Assembly (NCBI RefSeq): GCF_024218775.1 | Contig: NZ_CP100404.1 | Span: 1,984,001 to 2,048,000 of the forward strand | Direction of reading: 5' to 3' | Source: Haloarcula marina | Lineage (GTDB): Archaea; Halobacteriota; Halobacteria; Halobacteriales; Haloarculaceae | DNA: 64,000 bases | In this document: positions 16,566-27,190 of the stretch, piece by piece | How positions within the stretch are numbered: position 1 is the stretch's first letter | Layout: every line of letters starts with the position of its first letter | Program-made: the position numbers and the translations under genes | Notes under the pieces: generated by a model | What the model was told of the DNA's origin: nothing | The model's input: the letters and a program-made list of their open reading frames with translations, nothing else | The model's database searches: none

Positions 16566-19262
16566 ATGACTTTGCACGCCAGAGAGATTAACCAAGACGT
16601 ACGCGAGCTTGGTGAACTTCTCGGTGATGTTCTCGAAGCGCAGTCGTCGACGGAGGCGTTCGAGATTGTCGAACGCATTCGAACATCGTCTATCGAGTAC
16701 CGTCGAGGTGACGCAGAGACCCGCGAGGATGTCGGGCAGACGCTGGACCGACTGGACCCCGAGATGCAGGACATCGTCGCTCGTGCGTTCACGACGTACT
16801 TCGAACTCATCAACCTCGCCGAGGAGCGAAACCGCGTCCGCGAAATCCGCGAGGGCAGTCAGGCGGGCGTCTTAGAGGACAGCGTCCTCGACGCCGTCAA
16901 GAAGCTCTCGGACAACGGGGCCGACGCGGAGACGGTCGAGTCAGTCCTCGACGACGTCCTCATCCAGCCGACGTTCACGGCCCATCCCACGGAAGCGCGC
17001 CGCAAGACGGTGAAGGCGAAGCTCCGCTCGGTCGCCCGTGACCTCGAAACCTTAGACGAGGTTCGGCTGACCGACCGCGAAGAGGAGGTCGTCGGCCGCG
17101 ACCTCCAAGCCGAAGTGACGAGCCTCTGGCAGACCCCGCAGGTCCGCGACCGGCGGCCCGAAGTCACCGACGAGGCGCTCAACGTGCAGTGGTACTTGGA
17201 GAACGTACTCTTCGAGGTCATCGACGAGGTGTACGACGAACTGGAGCACGCACTCGACGGCGAGTACGACGGCGACATCGACGTGCCGAAGCTCTACGAG
17301 TTCCGCTCGTGGGCCGGGTCCGACCGCGACGGGAACCCCTTCGTCACGCCTGAAGTCACCGAGGAGACGCTGGAACGCCAGCGAGACACCATCCTCCCGC
17401 TATACCGGAACAAACTGAAGGAACTCTCCGGTGTCCTCAGTCAGGACGCGTCGAACATCACGACCGACGACACGTTCGACGAGCGACTCAGCGAACACAA
17501 GACGAAACTCCCCGGCGTCGCGAGCGAGGCCGAGGAGCGCTACCCGGACGAACCCTACCGTCAGAAGCTCAAACTGATGCGCGAGTCGGTCCTGCGCGTC
17601 AGCGACGTTCGGCAGGGCGGCTACGACGACTCGGGCGAACTGCTCAAGGACCTCCGTTCCATCGCCGAGAGCCTGCGCGACAACAACGCCGAGACCATCG
17701 CCGAGTCCCACGTCGACCCGCTGATTCGGAAGGTCGACACCTTCGGCTTCGCGCTCGCCAGCCTCGACCTGCGGGACCACCGCAAGATGCACACCGACGC
17801 CATCGCCGAGGCCGTGGAGCGCCAGGGCATCGACTACGCCTCGATGGACGAGGACGAACGCGTCGAGTTCCTCACCGAGGCGATTCTGCAAGAAGGACAG
17901 GTCATCGACATGGAAGACGCCGAGGGCCTCTCGGACGACTCGACCCGCGTCCTCCGTCGGTTCCGCGAGACGGCCAACTGGCAGGACGAGTTCGGCGTCG
18001 ACGCCATCGACACCTACGCCATCAGTTGGTGCGAGGAATCGAGCCACGTCCTCGAAGTGCTGTTCCTCGCCGACCAAGTCGGTATCGTCGACTTGCCCGG
18101 ATACTGCGGGTTGGACATCGTCCCGCTCCTCGAATCCGAGTACGCGCTTTCGGGTGCGCGCCGCATCATGGGGACGCTGTTCGAGAACGACGCCTACAGC
18201 CTCGCACTGGAGGCCCGCGGTGGCGTGCAGGAAATCATGCTCGGATACTCCGACTCCAACAAGGAGAACGGGTTCCTGGCCGCCAACTGGTCGCTGTACA
18301 ACAACCAGAAGCGACTGGCGAACATCACCGACGACTACGACGTGGAGATGCGCCTGTTCCACGGGCGCGGCGGCTCTATCTCCCGCGGCGGCGGCCCGAT
18401 GAACGACGCGATGCTCGCGCTCCCGAACGAGACGGTCACCGGCCAAATCAAGTTCACGGAGCAGGGCGAGGCCATCGCCGAGAAGTACGCCAACCACGAC
18501 ATCGCCGAGCGCAACTTAGAGCAGATGCTCAACGCGCAGATTCGCGCCCGGCACAACACGATGCACGACCCCGTCGAGGAGATTCCCGACGCGTGGCGCG
18601 ACGCCATGGAGACGGCCGCCCCCGCGGCTCGCGAGGAGTACCAGGACCTCCTCGGTACCGAAGGTTTCGTCGACTACTTCGAACAAGCGACGCCCATCAC
18701 GGTCATCGAGAACCTGAACATGGGGTCGCGTCCGGCCTCCCGGAGCGAGGACCGCAGCGTCGACGACCTGCGCGCGATTCCGTGGGTGTTCTCGTGGACG
18801 CAGGCCCGCTGTATCATCCCCGGGTGGTACTCCATCGCGACGGGGCTGAACGCCTATCTCGACGACGGCGGCGACATCGAGACACTCCAGGAGATGTACG
18901 CGGAGTGGCCGTTCTTCCGCACGAAAATCGACAACGCGTCGCTCGCCCTCGCCCGCACCGACTTCAACATCGCTCGGGAGTACGCCGACCTCGCCGACGA
19001 AGACCTGCGAGAGCGCATCTTCCCGCGTCTGGAGGCCGAGTACGAGGAGACGGTGGACCTCGTGCTGGAAATCGCTGGTCGCGACAGCCTCCTCTCGCGT
19101 GACTGGCTGGAACAGAACCTCGAACGTCGCAACCCGTACGTCGACCCGCTGAACCTCTTGCAGGTCCGACTGCTCCAGCAGTCGCACCTCACCGAGACCG
19201 AGAAGCAGACGCTCCGACTGACGGTCCAAGGTATCGCGGCCGGGATGAAAAACACCGGATAA
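16566..19262 (+). CDS. ppc: Phosphoenolpyruvate carboxylase
   Basis: An 898-residue bacterial-type PEP carboxylase that makes oxaloacetate from PEP and bicarbonate, an anaplerotic reaction in haloarchaea. Catalytic motifs are intact: FTAHPTEARRKTVK with the essential His (about 137-150), GYSDSNKENG (about 560) and FHGRGGSISRGGG (about 598). Full family length. I start at the ATG at 16566 because TTTTAGG at 16537-16543 lies about 27 nt upstream, a leaderless arrangement; an in-frame TTG at 16551 is less likely. It is monocistronic, divergent from the HTH regulator across 224 bp of otherwise featureless, AT-richer sequence. Confidence 0.95.
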   Translation: MTLHAREINQDVRELGELLGDVLEAQSSTEAFEIVERIRTSSIEYRRGDAETREDVGQTLDRLDPEMQDIVARAFTTYFELINLAEERNRVREIREGSQAGVLEDSVLDAVKKLSDNGADAETVESVLDDVLIQPTFTAHPTEARRKTVKAKLRSVARDLETLDEVRLTDREEEVVGRDLQAEVTSLWQTPQVRDRRPEVTDEALNVQWYLENVLFEVIDEVYDELEHALDGEYDGDIDVPKLYEFRSWAGSDRDGNPFVTPEVTEETLERQRDTILPLYRNKLKELSGVLSQDASNITTDDTFDERLSEHKTKLPGVASEAEERYPDEPYRQKLKLMRESVLRVSDVRQGGYDDSGELLKDLRSIAESLRDNNAETIAESHVDPLIRKVDTFGFALASLDLRDHRKMHTDAIAEAVERQGIDYASMDEDERVEFLTEAILQEGQVIDMEDAEGLSDDSTRVLRRFRETANWQDEFGVDAIDTYAISWCEESSHVLEVLFLADQVGIVDLPGYCGLDIVPLLESEYALSGARRIMGTLFENDAYSLALEARGGVQEIMLGYSDSNKENGFLAANWSLYNNQKRLANITDDYDVEMRLFHGRGGSISRGGGPMNDAMLALPNETVTGQIKFTEQGEAIAEKYANHDIAERNLEQMLNAQIRARHNTMHDPVEEIPDAWRDAMETAAPAAREEYQDLLGTEGFVDYFEQATPITVIENLNMGSRPASRSEDRSVDDLRAIPWVFSWTQARCIIPGWYSIATGLNAYLDDGGDIETLQEMYAEWPFFRTKIDNASLALARTDFNIAREYADLADEDLRERIFPRLEAEYEETVDLVLEIAGRDSLLSRDWLEQNLERRNPYVDPLNLLQVRLLQQSHLTETEKQTLRLTVQGIAAGMKNTG

Positions 19263-19327
19263 GCGACTTTCAGGCGCCTTCACGCCGTTCTAAACGATTA
19301 TTACCACAGCTGTAGTATCTACCGAAG

Positions 19328-19336
19328 CTTTTAGTG
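19328..19336 (+). promoter_or_regulatory. TATA box of the Usp gene
   Basis: CTTTTAGTG is centred 27 nt before the ATG at 19359. A leaderless start is expected. Confidence 0.45.
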
Positions 19337-19358
19337 TCACGCCGCGAGACGTGGCGCT

Positions 19359-19811
19359 ATGGCAATTCAGAAGATTCTCCTCGCAGTCGGGCCGAACGAT
19401 AAGGACCGCGTCGACGAACTCGCCGAGACGGTAACGGACATCGCGGGACCGACCGGTGCGGAGGTCATCGTCGCGCACGTGTTCACCGAAGACGAGTACG
19501 AGAACGTCGTCGACCGACTCGAGTTCACCTCCGTCGCGGAGGCAAACCCCGACGAAGTCGCCGACCGTCACACGACCGTCCGAGAACTTGAGAAGGTGTT
19601 CGACGGGGCCGACATCGACGTGAGCATCCGAGGGTCCGTCGGGAACCACGGCGAGCAAATCGTCGACCTCGCCGAGGAAACCGACGCCGACCTCGTGGTC
19701 GTCGGCGGCCGCAAGCGGTCCCCGACCGGCAAAGCCGTCTTCGGGTCCGTCGCCCAAGAGGTCATGCTCAACGCGCCCTGCCCGGTCACCTTCGTCCGCG
19801 GCGGCGAGTAA
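19359..19811 (+). CDS. Universal stress protein (UspA family)
   Basis: A 150-residue single-domain Usp protein of the nucleotide-binding type. The ATP-binding signature is VVGGRKRSPTGKAVFGSVAQ (about 116-135), followed by LNAPCPVTFVR. Very similar in length and core sequence to the second Usp in the window (55691-56149), including the KAVFGS.AQ and PCPVT segments, so they are paralogues. Cytosolic, function in stress response unknown. It is monocistronic and ends before a convergent glpC. Confidence 0.9.
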   Translation: MAIQKILLAVGPNDKDRVDELAETVTDIAGPTGAEVIVAHVFTEDEYENVVDRLEFTSVAEANPDEVADRHTTVRELEKVFDGADIDVSIRGSVGNHGEQIVDLAEETDADLVVVGGRKRSPTGKAVFGSVAQEVMLNAPCPVTFVRGGE

Positions 19812-19853
19812 GGCCTTCTCTCTTCCCGCGTCTCTCGTATTTCGCCCGGGTAG

Positions 19854-19869
19854 CGACAGCGCTGTCGCG
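19854..19869. terminator. Perfect 16-bp palindrome between convergent genes
   Basis: GCGACAGCGCTGTCGC is fully self-complementary and sits in the 103-bp gap between the Usp gene and glpC, which converge. It could act as a two-way transcript end structure. A T-run is not obvious on either side, so the terminator role is only a guess. Confidence 0.3.
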
Positions 19870-19914
19870 GGGATGGCTGAAACCGTCGGAAAAAGCGGGC
19901 TGTTCCCTCCGTCG

Positions 19915-21282
19915 TCACTCGACGAGTGCGGCTTGGAGCAGTTCCAGCGGGTGACGAATCTCGTAGCCCGTGCCGTGTTCCATCTGCATCGCGCAGGTGG
20001 GACACTCGGTCATGCCGGTGCTCCCCTCGGCGTGTTCCATGTGGTCGAACATCTCGTCGCCTATCTCCATGGACTTCTCGTACTTCTCTTCCTTCCAGCC
20101 GTAGGTCCCGGAGATACCTGAACAGGACTCGCCCACGTCCTCGATACCGACGCCCTCTAAGTCGCGGAACAGTTCGACGGCCTGTCGGTCGAGGCCCTGA
20201 TTCCGGGCGTGACACGGAGCGTGGTAGGCGAACTCGTCGGCGAGGTCCCCTGACACGTCGGCCGCGCGAATCTCGTCGCGAATGTCCTCGTGGATTCGGA
20301 GGTATTCGATTGCTTCGAACGTGTTCGCGGCCACGTCTTCGATGCCGTCGATGTCGAACAGTTCGGGGTACTCCTGTCGGAGCGCCATCGAACACGAGGT
20401 ACAGGAAGCGATGGCGTCGTACCCTTGGTCGACGAGGTCAGACATCGAGGAGACGTTCACCTCGGCGTGGCGGCGGGCGTCGTCCAACATCCCGTTGGCG
20501 AACATCGGCGTCCCCGAGCACTTCTGCTCGGGTGCGACGACTTCGTAGCCGAAGTGCTCGAAGACGTGGACCATCGCCTTGCCGACTTCCGGCGTGTTGT
20601 AGTTGGAGTAACACCCGTGGAAGTAGGCGACCTTCTTGTCGGCTTCGGCGGGTTCGCCTCGGCGCTCGCGGGCCTCGCGGGCGTTGCGTCGCGAGGCGTC
20701 GGCCCCGCCGCGGTCGGCCCACCACTCGCGGAAGGTCCGCTGGGCGAACTCGGGGAAGTCCCGTTCGCTGGTAATGCCCATCGTCTTCTCCATGACCCAG
20801 CGGGCCGGGCCGAAGTTCATCGCGAAGTTCGCGAGGCGCGGGACCTTGCTGGCGAACCACGCCGACGTGCGGTAGTTCGCGAGGATGCGGTTGCGGACGT
20901 ACTCCACGGAGAGTTTGTCCATCTGCTCGCTGACGTACTCGCCGCGGGCGGTGTTGTGCATCTGGCTGAGCGGGACGCCCGACGGACAGGCGTTGTCACA
21001 GCGCATGCAGTTCGAGCAGGACATGACCGAGTCGTCTATCTCGTAGTCGTCGTCGGTCTGTTTCAGCCGCCACTGCTCGGGGCCCTGGAACTTCGGCCCG
21101 GGGAACTCGTCGTCCACCTCCGCGACCGGGCAGTTCGTGTCGCAAGTGGAGCACTTGTAACACGAGTCCGCGCCGGGTCGCAGGTCGAAATCGTCGCTGT
21201 CGGGGAACACCTCGACCGGTTCGAAGTCCTCCCCAGTGTTCGGTTCAACTGGGTCGAAGTCTGGTGATTGTGCGTCGCTCAT
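19915..21282 (-). CDS. glpC: Anaerobic-type glycerol-3-phosphate dehydrogenase subunit C (iron-sulfur)
   Basis: A 455-residue iron-sulfur subunit passing electrons from GlpAB to the quinone pool. Two 4Fe-4S clusters are marked by CYKCSTCDTNCPV (about 41-53) and CSNCMRCDNACPSGV (about 89-103). The C-terminal half has two cysteine-rich CCG-type domains (HGCYSNYNTPEVG, PEQKCSGTP; YHAPCHARNQG, GESCSGISGT). Last gene of glpABC; its ATG overlaps the glpB stop by 4 nt. In haloarchaea this GlpABC type is used for aerobic glycerol growth (family knowledge). Confidence 0.93.
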   Translation of the reverse strand: MSDAQSPDFDPVEPNTGEDFEPVEVFPDSDDFDLRPGADSCYKCSTCDTNCPVAEVDDEFPGPKFQGPEQWRLKQTDDDYEIDDSVMSCSNCMRCDNACPSGVPLSQMHNTARGEYVSEQMDKLSVEYVRNRILANYRTSAWFASKVPRLANFAMNFGPARWVMEKTMGITSERDFPEFAQRTFREWWADRGGADASRRNAREARERRGEPAEADKKVAYFHGCYSNYNTPEVGKAMVHVFEHFGYEVVAPEQKCSGTPMFANGMLDDARRHAEVNVSSMSDLVDQGYDAIASCTSCSMALRQEYPELFDIDGIEDVAANTFEAIEYLRIHEDIRDEIRAADVSGDLADEFAYHAPCHARNQGLDRQAVELFRDLEGVGIEDVGESCSGISGTYGWKEEKYEKSMEIGDEMFDHMEHAEGSTGMTECPTCAMQMEHGTGYEIRHPLELLQAALVE

Positions 21283-22550
21283 TGTCCCTCCGCCGCGGCG
21301 CTCGTGCCCGCCGCATAGCCTGTCGCAATCGAAACGCCACTGCCCGACTTCTCGGCCGCGAAGTCGTACCCGCCCAACACGCCGCCCGCGGCACGGAGGT
21401 TATCGAACTCCACCGTGCCGTCGGCCGCCAGCGGTCGCAGGTCCGCGTCCGTCTCGACGCCGAACCCGGCGAACGGATGGTCGCCGAACACGTCGGTGTC
21501 GAACCAGTCGTATCTGTCGTCGCTGTGGGGGACGTGACACCCGAACACCGGTTCGACGACGCCTTCGCGGTCGGACTCGATGCCCTTCCCGACGAGGCCG
21601 CCCGTCGCGAGGACGTACTGGTCGGCCGACAGCGGGATTCGCGCACCGTTTTTCTCCATGAACACCCGCTCGATAACGTCCTCGCCCTCGTAGTCGACGA
21701 TTGGGTTGCCAGTCTCGAAACTGGCCCCGGACTCGTCGAGCGCTTCGAACAGCGCGTCCTCGAGTCTGAGGCCGGGGAGCGACGGCGGCCCCATCGGCAC
21801 CTCGAACACGTCGGCCCCCAGTCGCTCGCCGAGGTCACGGCGGACTTCATCGGCGTGGTCGTCCCCGAGAATCGACGGGAACCCGACGCGCGTCTCGTCG
21901 TCGATGAGCGGGTTCACGCGTGCAGCTAGCGCCTCGCGGGCGGGCCGTTTGCGTCCGCGAACGGCCACCTCGCCGTCGGTGTCCAGTAGCTTCGCGTACC
22001 GGGTCACTTTCGCGTCGGCCCGCAGGTCGCCGGGGAACCGAATCGTCTCGCCGCGCACGTCGAAGGGCACCCCCGCCGCATCGAGGTGGGCGGCGGCGTG
22101 GGGCGCGTCGAAGTCGGTCATCTCCTCGATGCCGACGAGGAGTACGTCGCGGTCGTCGCTGGCGATGCCCGCGGCGGCGCCGCGCGGGTATCGCGCTGTC
22201 GGCTTGACCGTCCCGCCGTGGGTCGGCAGCAGGGCGTTCGTGTCCGTGTGCCCGCCCTCGTAGTCGGTCACCTCGTCGAACATCGACATCGCCTCGCGGA
22301 CGGTGTCGACGCCGACCGTTCGGTACGGATGGGAGGCGGGGAGGTCCGCCATCGCCGCGTAGGGGTCGGTCAGCGGCCCCTCGCCGTCGGGCGTGTATCC
22401 CAGCAGGTCGACGAGGCCGGAGGCGTGCCGGAGCGTACTTTGCTTGTAGGAGACGAGGCGTACGTCCGCGCCCTCGCGGGCGGCGGCGATGGCGCTGGTC
22501 AGGCCCGCGAGGCCACCGCCGACGACGAGTACCTCCGACTCAATCGCCAT
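21279..22550 (-). CDS. glpB: Anaerobic-type glycerol-3-phosphate dehydrogenase subunit B
   Basis: A 423-residue flavoprotein subunit. The N-terminal Rossmann FAD/FMN motif is [16 protein letters not shown] (about 8-23) and there is a C-terminal FAD-contact stretch near [11 protein letters not shown] and [11 protein letters not shown]. It bridges GlpA and GlpC in the membrane-associated dehydrogenase that oxidises glycerol 3-phosphate to dihydroxyacetone phosphate. It overlaps glpA by 11 nt and glpC by 4 nt, so the three are cotranscribed. Confidence 0.92.
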   Translation of the reverse strand: MAIESEVLVVGGGLAGLTSAIAAAREGADVRLVSYKQSTLRHASGLVDLLGYTPDGEGPLTDPYAAMADLPASHPYRTVGVDTVREAMSMFDEVTDYEGGHTDTNALLPTHGGTVKPTARYPRGAAAGIASDDRDVLLVGIEEMTDFDAPHAAAHLDAAGVPFDVRGETIRFPGDLRADAKVTRYAKLLDTDGEVAVRGRKRPAREALAARVNPLIDDETRVGFPSILGDDHADEVRRDLGERLGADVFEVPMGPPSLPGLRLEDALFEALDESGASFETGNPIVDYEGEDVIERVFMEKNGARIPLSADQYVLATGGLVGKGIESDREGVVEPVFGCHVPHSDDRYDWFDTDVFGDHPFAGFGVETDADLRPLAADGTVEFDNLRAAGGVLGGYDFAAEKSGSGVSIATGYAAGTSAAAEGQ

Positions 22551-24273
22551 GCGTCCCTCCGTCGGCGGCGACGTCTGCCGCGCCGGAGTGTCCGCCGCTG
22601 TCGACGCCGGTGTCGAACGCGCCGAAATCGACCGGTTCGCGCTCGCCGCTCGCCGGGTCGTGGTCGCGGTTCTGTGTCGTGGCGTGGAGCGCGTAGTTCA
22701 GCGCCGCCTGCGAGAGTTGTTCGCCCCAGAGGGCGTGTCGCTGGCCCTTCCAGCGCTCCTGCAGGAGTTCGTCCCACGCCTCACGGGCGATGGCCTCGTC
22801 GTACTCGCCGTGGAGTTCGTTGGCCATCCGGTGACAGCAAAAGCCGCCCTGACAGTTGCCCATCGAGGCGCGGGTGCGGATGCGGACGGCGTTCAGGTCC
22901 GACCCGGACTGGCTGATGGCGTCCTGAATCTCGGCGCGGGTGACGCCCTCGCACTCGCAGACCGTCGGATTCGGGGAGTCCGTCTTCAGCACTTCGTCGG
23001 CCCGAGAGCCGAGGCGTTCGACGCTCCGGCGGCCGATGGGGGACCGGAGGCCGAACTCGTCCATGTAGTCGCGGAGCACGGAGAAGTCCTCGCTCCCGGG
23101 GAGCGGTTCTTCCGCGGTGCGGCAGTCGGCGTCGATGCCGAACTTCCCGCAGACGTGGTCGGAAATCTTCTCGCCCATCATCCGGTAGGTGGTGAACTTC
23201 CCGCCGACGATGCTGGTCATGCCCGGCAGGTCGTCCCGTTCCTCGTGGTCCAAGAGGAAGAAGTCCCGCGTGATGTCAGTCGGGTCCTCACTGCCCACGT
23301 CCGGGGGTTCGTACAGCGGGCGGACGCCCCAGAACGACCGGATGGTCCGGGCCTCCTGAAGCATCGGGACGAGTTCCGACAGCGTCTCAATCATCAGGTC
23401 GACTTCCCACTGTTTCTCGGGGTAGTCCTCGGGGTCCTCCACTTCCTCGTCCGTCGTCCCGAGGATGGCCGTCGTCTCGTGGGGGACGACGATGTCGGCG
23501 TCGCCCTTCGGCCGACAGCGGTTGATGACGGTGTCGACCTGTCGGACGTTCATGATGGTCATGACGCCCTTCGACGGGCGGACGGCGATGTCGACACCCG
23601 CCATGTCGCCGATGCGCCCTGCCCACGCGCCCGTCGCGTTGACGACGTAATCCGCCCGAATCTCCTCGGTGCCGCCTGCCGTCCCGTGGACACGTTTGCC
23701 AGCGCCGGAGGCGTGTTCGACTTCCAGGCCGACTACCTCGCCGTCTTCGACGAGGAGGTCGGTCACCTTCGAGTGCGTCTCGATACGCGCGCCGTGTTCC
23801 TGTGCGCTGGCGGCGTTGGCGACGACGAGTCGGAACGGGTCGATTGCACCGTCGGGGACGGTAATCGCCTTGTCGATGTCCTTCGCGAGGTGGGGTTCCA
23901 TCTCGCGGGCCTCCTCGCCGGAGACGACTTCGGCGGGGATGCCACACTCTTTACAGCCCTCTAACTTCTTCTGGAAGTATTCCTCGTCGTCCTCCGGCCG
24001 TTTGACGAACATCCCGCCGGTCATCTCGACGCAGTGACTGGCGATGTCCCGCAGGACGCGGTTCTCCTCGATGCACTCCGTCGCGCTGGCCTGGTCCGAG
24101 ACGGCGTAACGGCCCCCGCTGTGGAGCAGGCCGTGCATCCGCCCCGTGGTCCCGTGGGTCAGGTTCCCCTGCTCGACGAGGGTCACGTCGAGGCCCCGCA
24201 TGGCGAGGTCACGGGCGATGCCGACGCCGGTCGAACCACCGCCGATGACGGCGATGTGTGGTGTCGATGCCAT
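22540..24273 (-). CDS. glpA: Anaerobic-type glycerol-3-phosphate dehydrogenase subunit A (catalytic)
   Basis: A 577-residue catalytic subunit. The FAD motif is [18 protein letters not shown] (about 6-23), followed by the GlpA/D segment [19 protein letters not shown]. The C-terminal BFD-like [2Fe-2S] region has VCECEGVT (about 437) and CQGGFCCHR (about 474). The tail is rich in Gly/His/Asp. First gene of the operon; a TAAAATAAA stretch about 30-40 nt upstream (near 24303-24314, minus strand) is the likely promoter core. It is divergent from the fused chemoreceptor gene across 338 bp. Confidence 0.94.
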   Translation of the reverse strand: MASTPHIAVIGGGSTGVGIARDLAMRGLDVTLVEQGNLTHGTTGRMHGLLHSGGRYAVSDQASATECIEENRVLRDIASHCVEMTGGMFVKRPEDDEEYFQKKLEGCKECGIPAEVVSGEEAREMEPHLAKDIDKAITVPDGAIDPFRLVVANAASAQEHGARIETHSKVTDLLVEDGEVVGLEVEHASGAGKRVHGTAGGTEEIRADYVVNATGAWAGRIGDMAGVDIAVRPSKGVMTIMNVRQVDTVINRCRPKGDADIVVPHETTAILGTTDEEVEDPEDYPEKQWEVDLMIETLSELVPMLQEARTIRSFWGVRPLYEPPDVGSEDPTDITRDFFLLDHEERDDLPGMTSIVGGKFTTYRMMGEKISDHVCGKFGIDADCRTAEEPLPGSEDFSVLRDYMDEFGLRSPIGRRSVERLGSRADEVLKTDSPNPTVCECEGVTRAEIQDAISQSGSDLNAVRIRTRASMGNCQGGFCCHRMANELHGEYDEAIAREAWDELLQERWKGQRHALWGEQLSQAALNYALHATTQNRDHDPASGEREPVDFGAFDTGVDSGGHSGAADVAADGGTHGD

Positions 24274-24611
24274 CTGTTATACCTGCGCTTCGGAGTGCAT
24301 CCACTTTATTTTACCGTTGAACGGGGGTTCGCCAGTAAATTTTATCGGTAATCATGATTGTCAATGGACTGTCAGAGTCTTTTGAGGCGTCGTCTGCTAC
24401 ACGGTTTCACACTCGGACAGACGCGCATATTCGAGTTGTGGAGCTGTAGTACGGCCGAATTAGAGGTTATTCGAACGGTACAGAGAAGAGAAGAAGGATT
24501 TCGTATTGGTTACTAGTGGTGGCCAACCCCCAGTAACTACTATATATGATTGTGTATGACATTGCCTGTACGTGAGATAATGGTCAGCATCATGGGGAGT
24601 GTGCGGCAGGC
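24274..24611. promoter_or_regulatory. Divergent control region between glpA and the chemoreceptor-UgpB fusion
   Basis: This 338-bp gene-free stretch is much richer in A/T than its surroundings. On the glpA side it holds a 10-bp palindrome AATCATGATT (24350-24359). On the other side it holds an inverted repeat GTTACT/AGTAAC (24509-24514 and 24532-24537) immediately followed by a TATA-like CTATATATGAT (24539-24549). A 36-nt upstream ORF begins at 24580 and ends in an ATGA overlap with the fusion gene. No longer coding region is seen here. Confidence 0.55.
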
Positions 24612-24615
24612 ATGA
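24580..24615 (+). other. Possible 11-codon upstream ORF coupled to the fusion gene
   Basis: ATG at 24580 opens a reading frame for [11 protein letters not shown] that stops with TGA at 24613-24615, overlapping the ATG of the chemoreceptor fusion (ATGA at 24612-24615). With a TATA-like box at 24539-24549, translation of the main gene could be coupled to this small ORF. The length is short enough to be chance. Confidence 0.25.
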
Positions 24616-27188
24616 GCAGGTGGAATCCGTTTTCATCCGAGGTACCCGTCCGGTCGGACGGCGGCACGGCGGACAGCAGGGACCGCGGTGACGAGACGAC
24701 AGGAACCGACGAGCGAGACCCCTCGGCGTCATCGACGAACCGAAGAGACGACACCGGAGGCGACAGTGGTGGAGACAGCGGCGACGCGGATGTCGTCGAC
24801 GACGGCCCCTCACCCGACGAGGAGATAGCCCGACTCGAAGACGAACTCGCGGCCGAGCGCGCGCGGCGAGAGGAATTCCAGCGCGCCGTCGCGGACTTGG
24901 CCGAGGTGGTGGACGCGAACGCCGACGGCGATTTCACCGTCACGCCGGGGAAGCCAGCCACCGAACAGGCCCGCGTTCTCTACGATTCCTACGGTGAGTT
25001 ACTGGCGGAGTGGCGCGAGACGGTCGAGCGGATGGCGTCGTTCAGCGAGCAGGTATCGTCGGCCACCGAACGAGTCGACGACCGCCTCGACAGCGTGAAA
25101 GGCGCGAGCCGCGATGTCGGCGACGCGGTCGGCGAGATTTCGACCGGGTCGCAGACGCAGAGCGAGCGCATCGGGGACATCTCCGACGAAATGCGCAGTC
25201 TCTCGGCGACCATCGAGGAGATCGCCGCCTCGGCCAACCAGGTGGCAGAGACATCGAAGGAAGCCAGTTCGCGCGGGACGAGCGCACAGCGTGCCGCTGG
25301 CGACGCGATGGACGAACTCGACCAGTTGACCGACCACGCAGAGGAGACGGCGGAAAAGGTCGAACGGCTGAACGATCTGATGACCGACATCGAGGACATC
25401 GTGGAGTTCATCACCGACGTAGCGGACCAGACGAACATCCTCGCCCTGAACGCCAACATCGAGGCCGCCCGCGCTGGCGAGGAGGGCGACGGGTTCACCG
25501 TCGTCGCAAACGAGGTGAAGAACCTGGCCAGCGAGACGAAGCGCGCGACGGACGAAATCGAGTCCTCCATCGACAGGGTTCACGACCACGCCGAAGCGAC
25601 GGTCGAGGAGATGCACCATACCCAGACGACCGTCGAGAGCACCCACCAGGCCGTCGAGGAGGCTCTCGAGGAACTCGACGCCGTCGTCCAGCGCGTCGAG
25701 GACGTCGACGCGAGCGTTCAGGAGATAGACGACGCGACAGACACCCAAGCGAAATCGACCCAGGAAGTCGTCTCGATGGTCGACGAGGTGGGCGAGATAA
25801 GCGAACAGACCGCCACCGAAGCGGCGACGGCCGCCGACGCCGCACAGGAGCAAACGACGGAACTGGCGGAGGTATCGACTCGCGTCTCGACGCTGACCGA
25901 GCGCGCGGACACGCTCGAACGGACGCTCGACGAGTTCGAGTTGGACGGGGCGGCCGGGACGGCCCGGTCGGCGGACACCGTCGTCGAATTCTGGCACGCG
26001 ATGGGCGGGGAGAAGGCGCTCCTGTTGGAGTCGCTGGCCCGCGAGTTCGAGGAGTCACACGAGGATATCGCCATCTCGCTCACTTCGAAGGGGAGTTATC
26101 GCGGGACGCTGAACGCGACGCTCGACGCCGCGGCCGCCGGTACCGGCCCGGCCATCGCGCAGGTGTTCGAAATCGGGAGTACGCGCGCACGCGACAGTGG
26201 ATACTTCGTGCCGGTCGAGGACGTGCTTCCGGCCGACCACCTCGACTCCCTGTTGGACTCTGTCTCGAACTACTACCGCATGGACGGGAAGCTCCAATCG
26301 CTCCCGTTCAACGCGTCGAACCCGGTGCTTGCCTACAACCGCGACGCGTTCCGACAGGCGGGACTGGATCCCGACTCGCCGCCACGAACCCTCGCGGACG
26401 TTCGCTCGGCCGCACAGCGGCTCGTCTCCCGGAACGTCACGGACTACGGCATCACGTTCGCGAACTACTCGTGGTTCGTCGAGCAGTGGTTCGCCGAGGC
26501 AGACGAACTGCTCGTCGACAACGACAACGGTCGGTCGGGAACCCCACGGACCGCGAACCTCGACGGCGAGTTCGCACGGGAGTTGGTCGGCTGGCTGACA
26601 GAGATGGAATCCGAGGGCCTGTATCTCGACCCCGGTATCGAGGCCCGCGGGAAGGCCCGCAACGCCTTCCACGACGGGCAGGCGGCGATGCTCATCGGGT
26701 CGACCTCGTCGCTTCGGGCCATCGAATCCAGCGGCGACTTCGAGGTCGAAACCGGGATGTTCCCGGTACTTGGCGACCGAACGGGCGTCCTCGTCGGCGG
26801 GGCGTCACTGTGGCTGAGCGACGACCTCCCGGCCTCGACGCGGTCGGCCGTCGGCGAGTTCCTGACGTGGCTCTCGGAACCGGCCCAACAGAAGCGGTGG
26901 CACCAGGAGACGGGGTACTTCCCGGTCCACGAAGACGCGATACCCGAACTTCGGTCGGAAGGCTGGTTCGAAGCGAACCCCCACTATGCCACGGCGTTCG
27001 ACCAGTTGGTCGGGACGACGGACACCACCGCGACCCGGGGCGCGCAAATCGGGCCGTTCGACACCGTCCGGACCATCGTCGAGGAAGGCATCGACAACGT
27101 CCAATCTGTCGACGAGGTGTCCGAACGGTTGACGAGAGTCAACTCGCAGGTCGAGAAACAACTCGAATCGTACGCATCAAAGCGTTAG
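24612..27188 (+). CDS. Cytosolic methyl-accepting chemotaxis protein fused to a UgpB-like glycerol-3-phosphate-binding domain
   Basis: An 858-residue protein with no signal peptide and no transmembrane helix. Residues 1-75 are an acidic, low-complexity leader. Residues about 80-445 are a chemoreceptor coiled coil with a canonical tip ([20 protein letters not shown], about 274-293). Residues about 455-858 are a full family 1 binding-protein fold closely resembling Ugp[71 protein letters not shown] and [11 protein letters not shown]. Positions known to hold glycerol 3-phosphate in E. coli UgpB (Tyr, Glu, two Ser, Gly, Tyr, Arg) all appear conserved. Flanked by glpABC and glpK, it is best read as an intracellular glycerol-3-phosphate sensor for taxis. 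Confidence 0.9.
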   Translation: MSRWNPFSSEVPVRSDGGTADSRDRGDETTGTDERDPSASSTNRRDDTGGDSGGDSGDADVVDDGPSPDEEIARLEDELAAERARREEFQRAVADLAEVVDANADGDFTVTPGKPATEQARVLYDSYGELLAEWRETVERMASFSEQVSSATERVDDRLDSVKGASRDVGDAVGEISTGSQTQSERIGDISDEMRSLSATIEEIAASANQVAETSKEASSRGTSAQRAAGDAMDELDQLTDHAEETAEKVERLNDLMTDIEDIVEFITDVADQTNILALNANIEAARAGEEGDGFTVVANEVKNLASETKRATDEIESSIDRVHDHAEATVEEMHHTQTTVESTHQAVEEALEELDAVVQRVEDVDASVQEIDDATDTQAKSTQEVVSMVDEVGEISEQTATEAATAADAAQEQTTELAEVSTRVSTLTERADTLERTLDEFELDGAAGTARSADTVVEFWHAMGGEKALLLESLAREFEESHEDIAISLTSKGSYRGTLNATLDAAAAGTGPAIAQVFEIGSTRARDSGYFVPVEDVLPADHLDSLLDSVSNYYRMDGKLQSLPFNASNPVLAYNRDAFRQAGLDPDSPPRTLADVRSAAQRLVSRNVTDYGITFANYSWFVEQWFAEADELLVDNDNGRSGTPRTANLDGEFARELVGWLTEMESEGLYLDPGIEARGKARNAFHDGQAAMLIGSTSSLRAIESSGDFEVETGMFPVLGDRTGVLVGGASLWLSDDLPASTRSAVGEFLTWLSEPAQQKRWHQETGYFPVHEDAIPELRSEGWFEANPHYATAFDQLVGTTDTTATRGAQIGPFDTVRTIVEEGIDNVQSVDEVSERLTRVNSQVEKQLESYASKR

Positions 27189-27190
27189 AA

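Noticed and set aside
24539-24549. TATA box used directly for a leaderless start of the fused chemoreceptor
   Set aside because: It lies about 68 nt before the ATG, too far for a leaderless start. It could still serve a leadered transcript covering the small upstream ORF.
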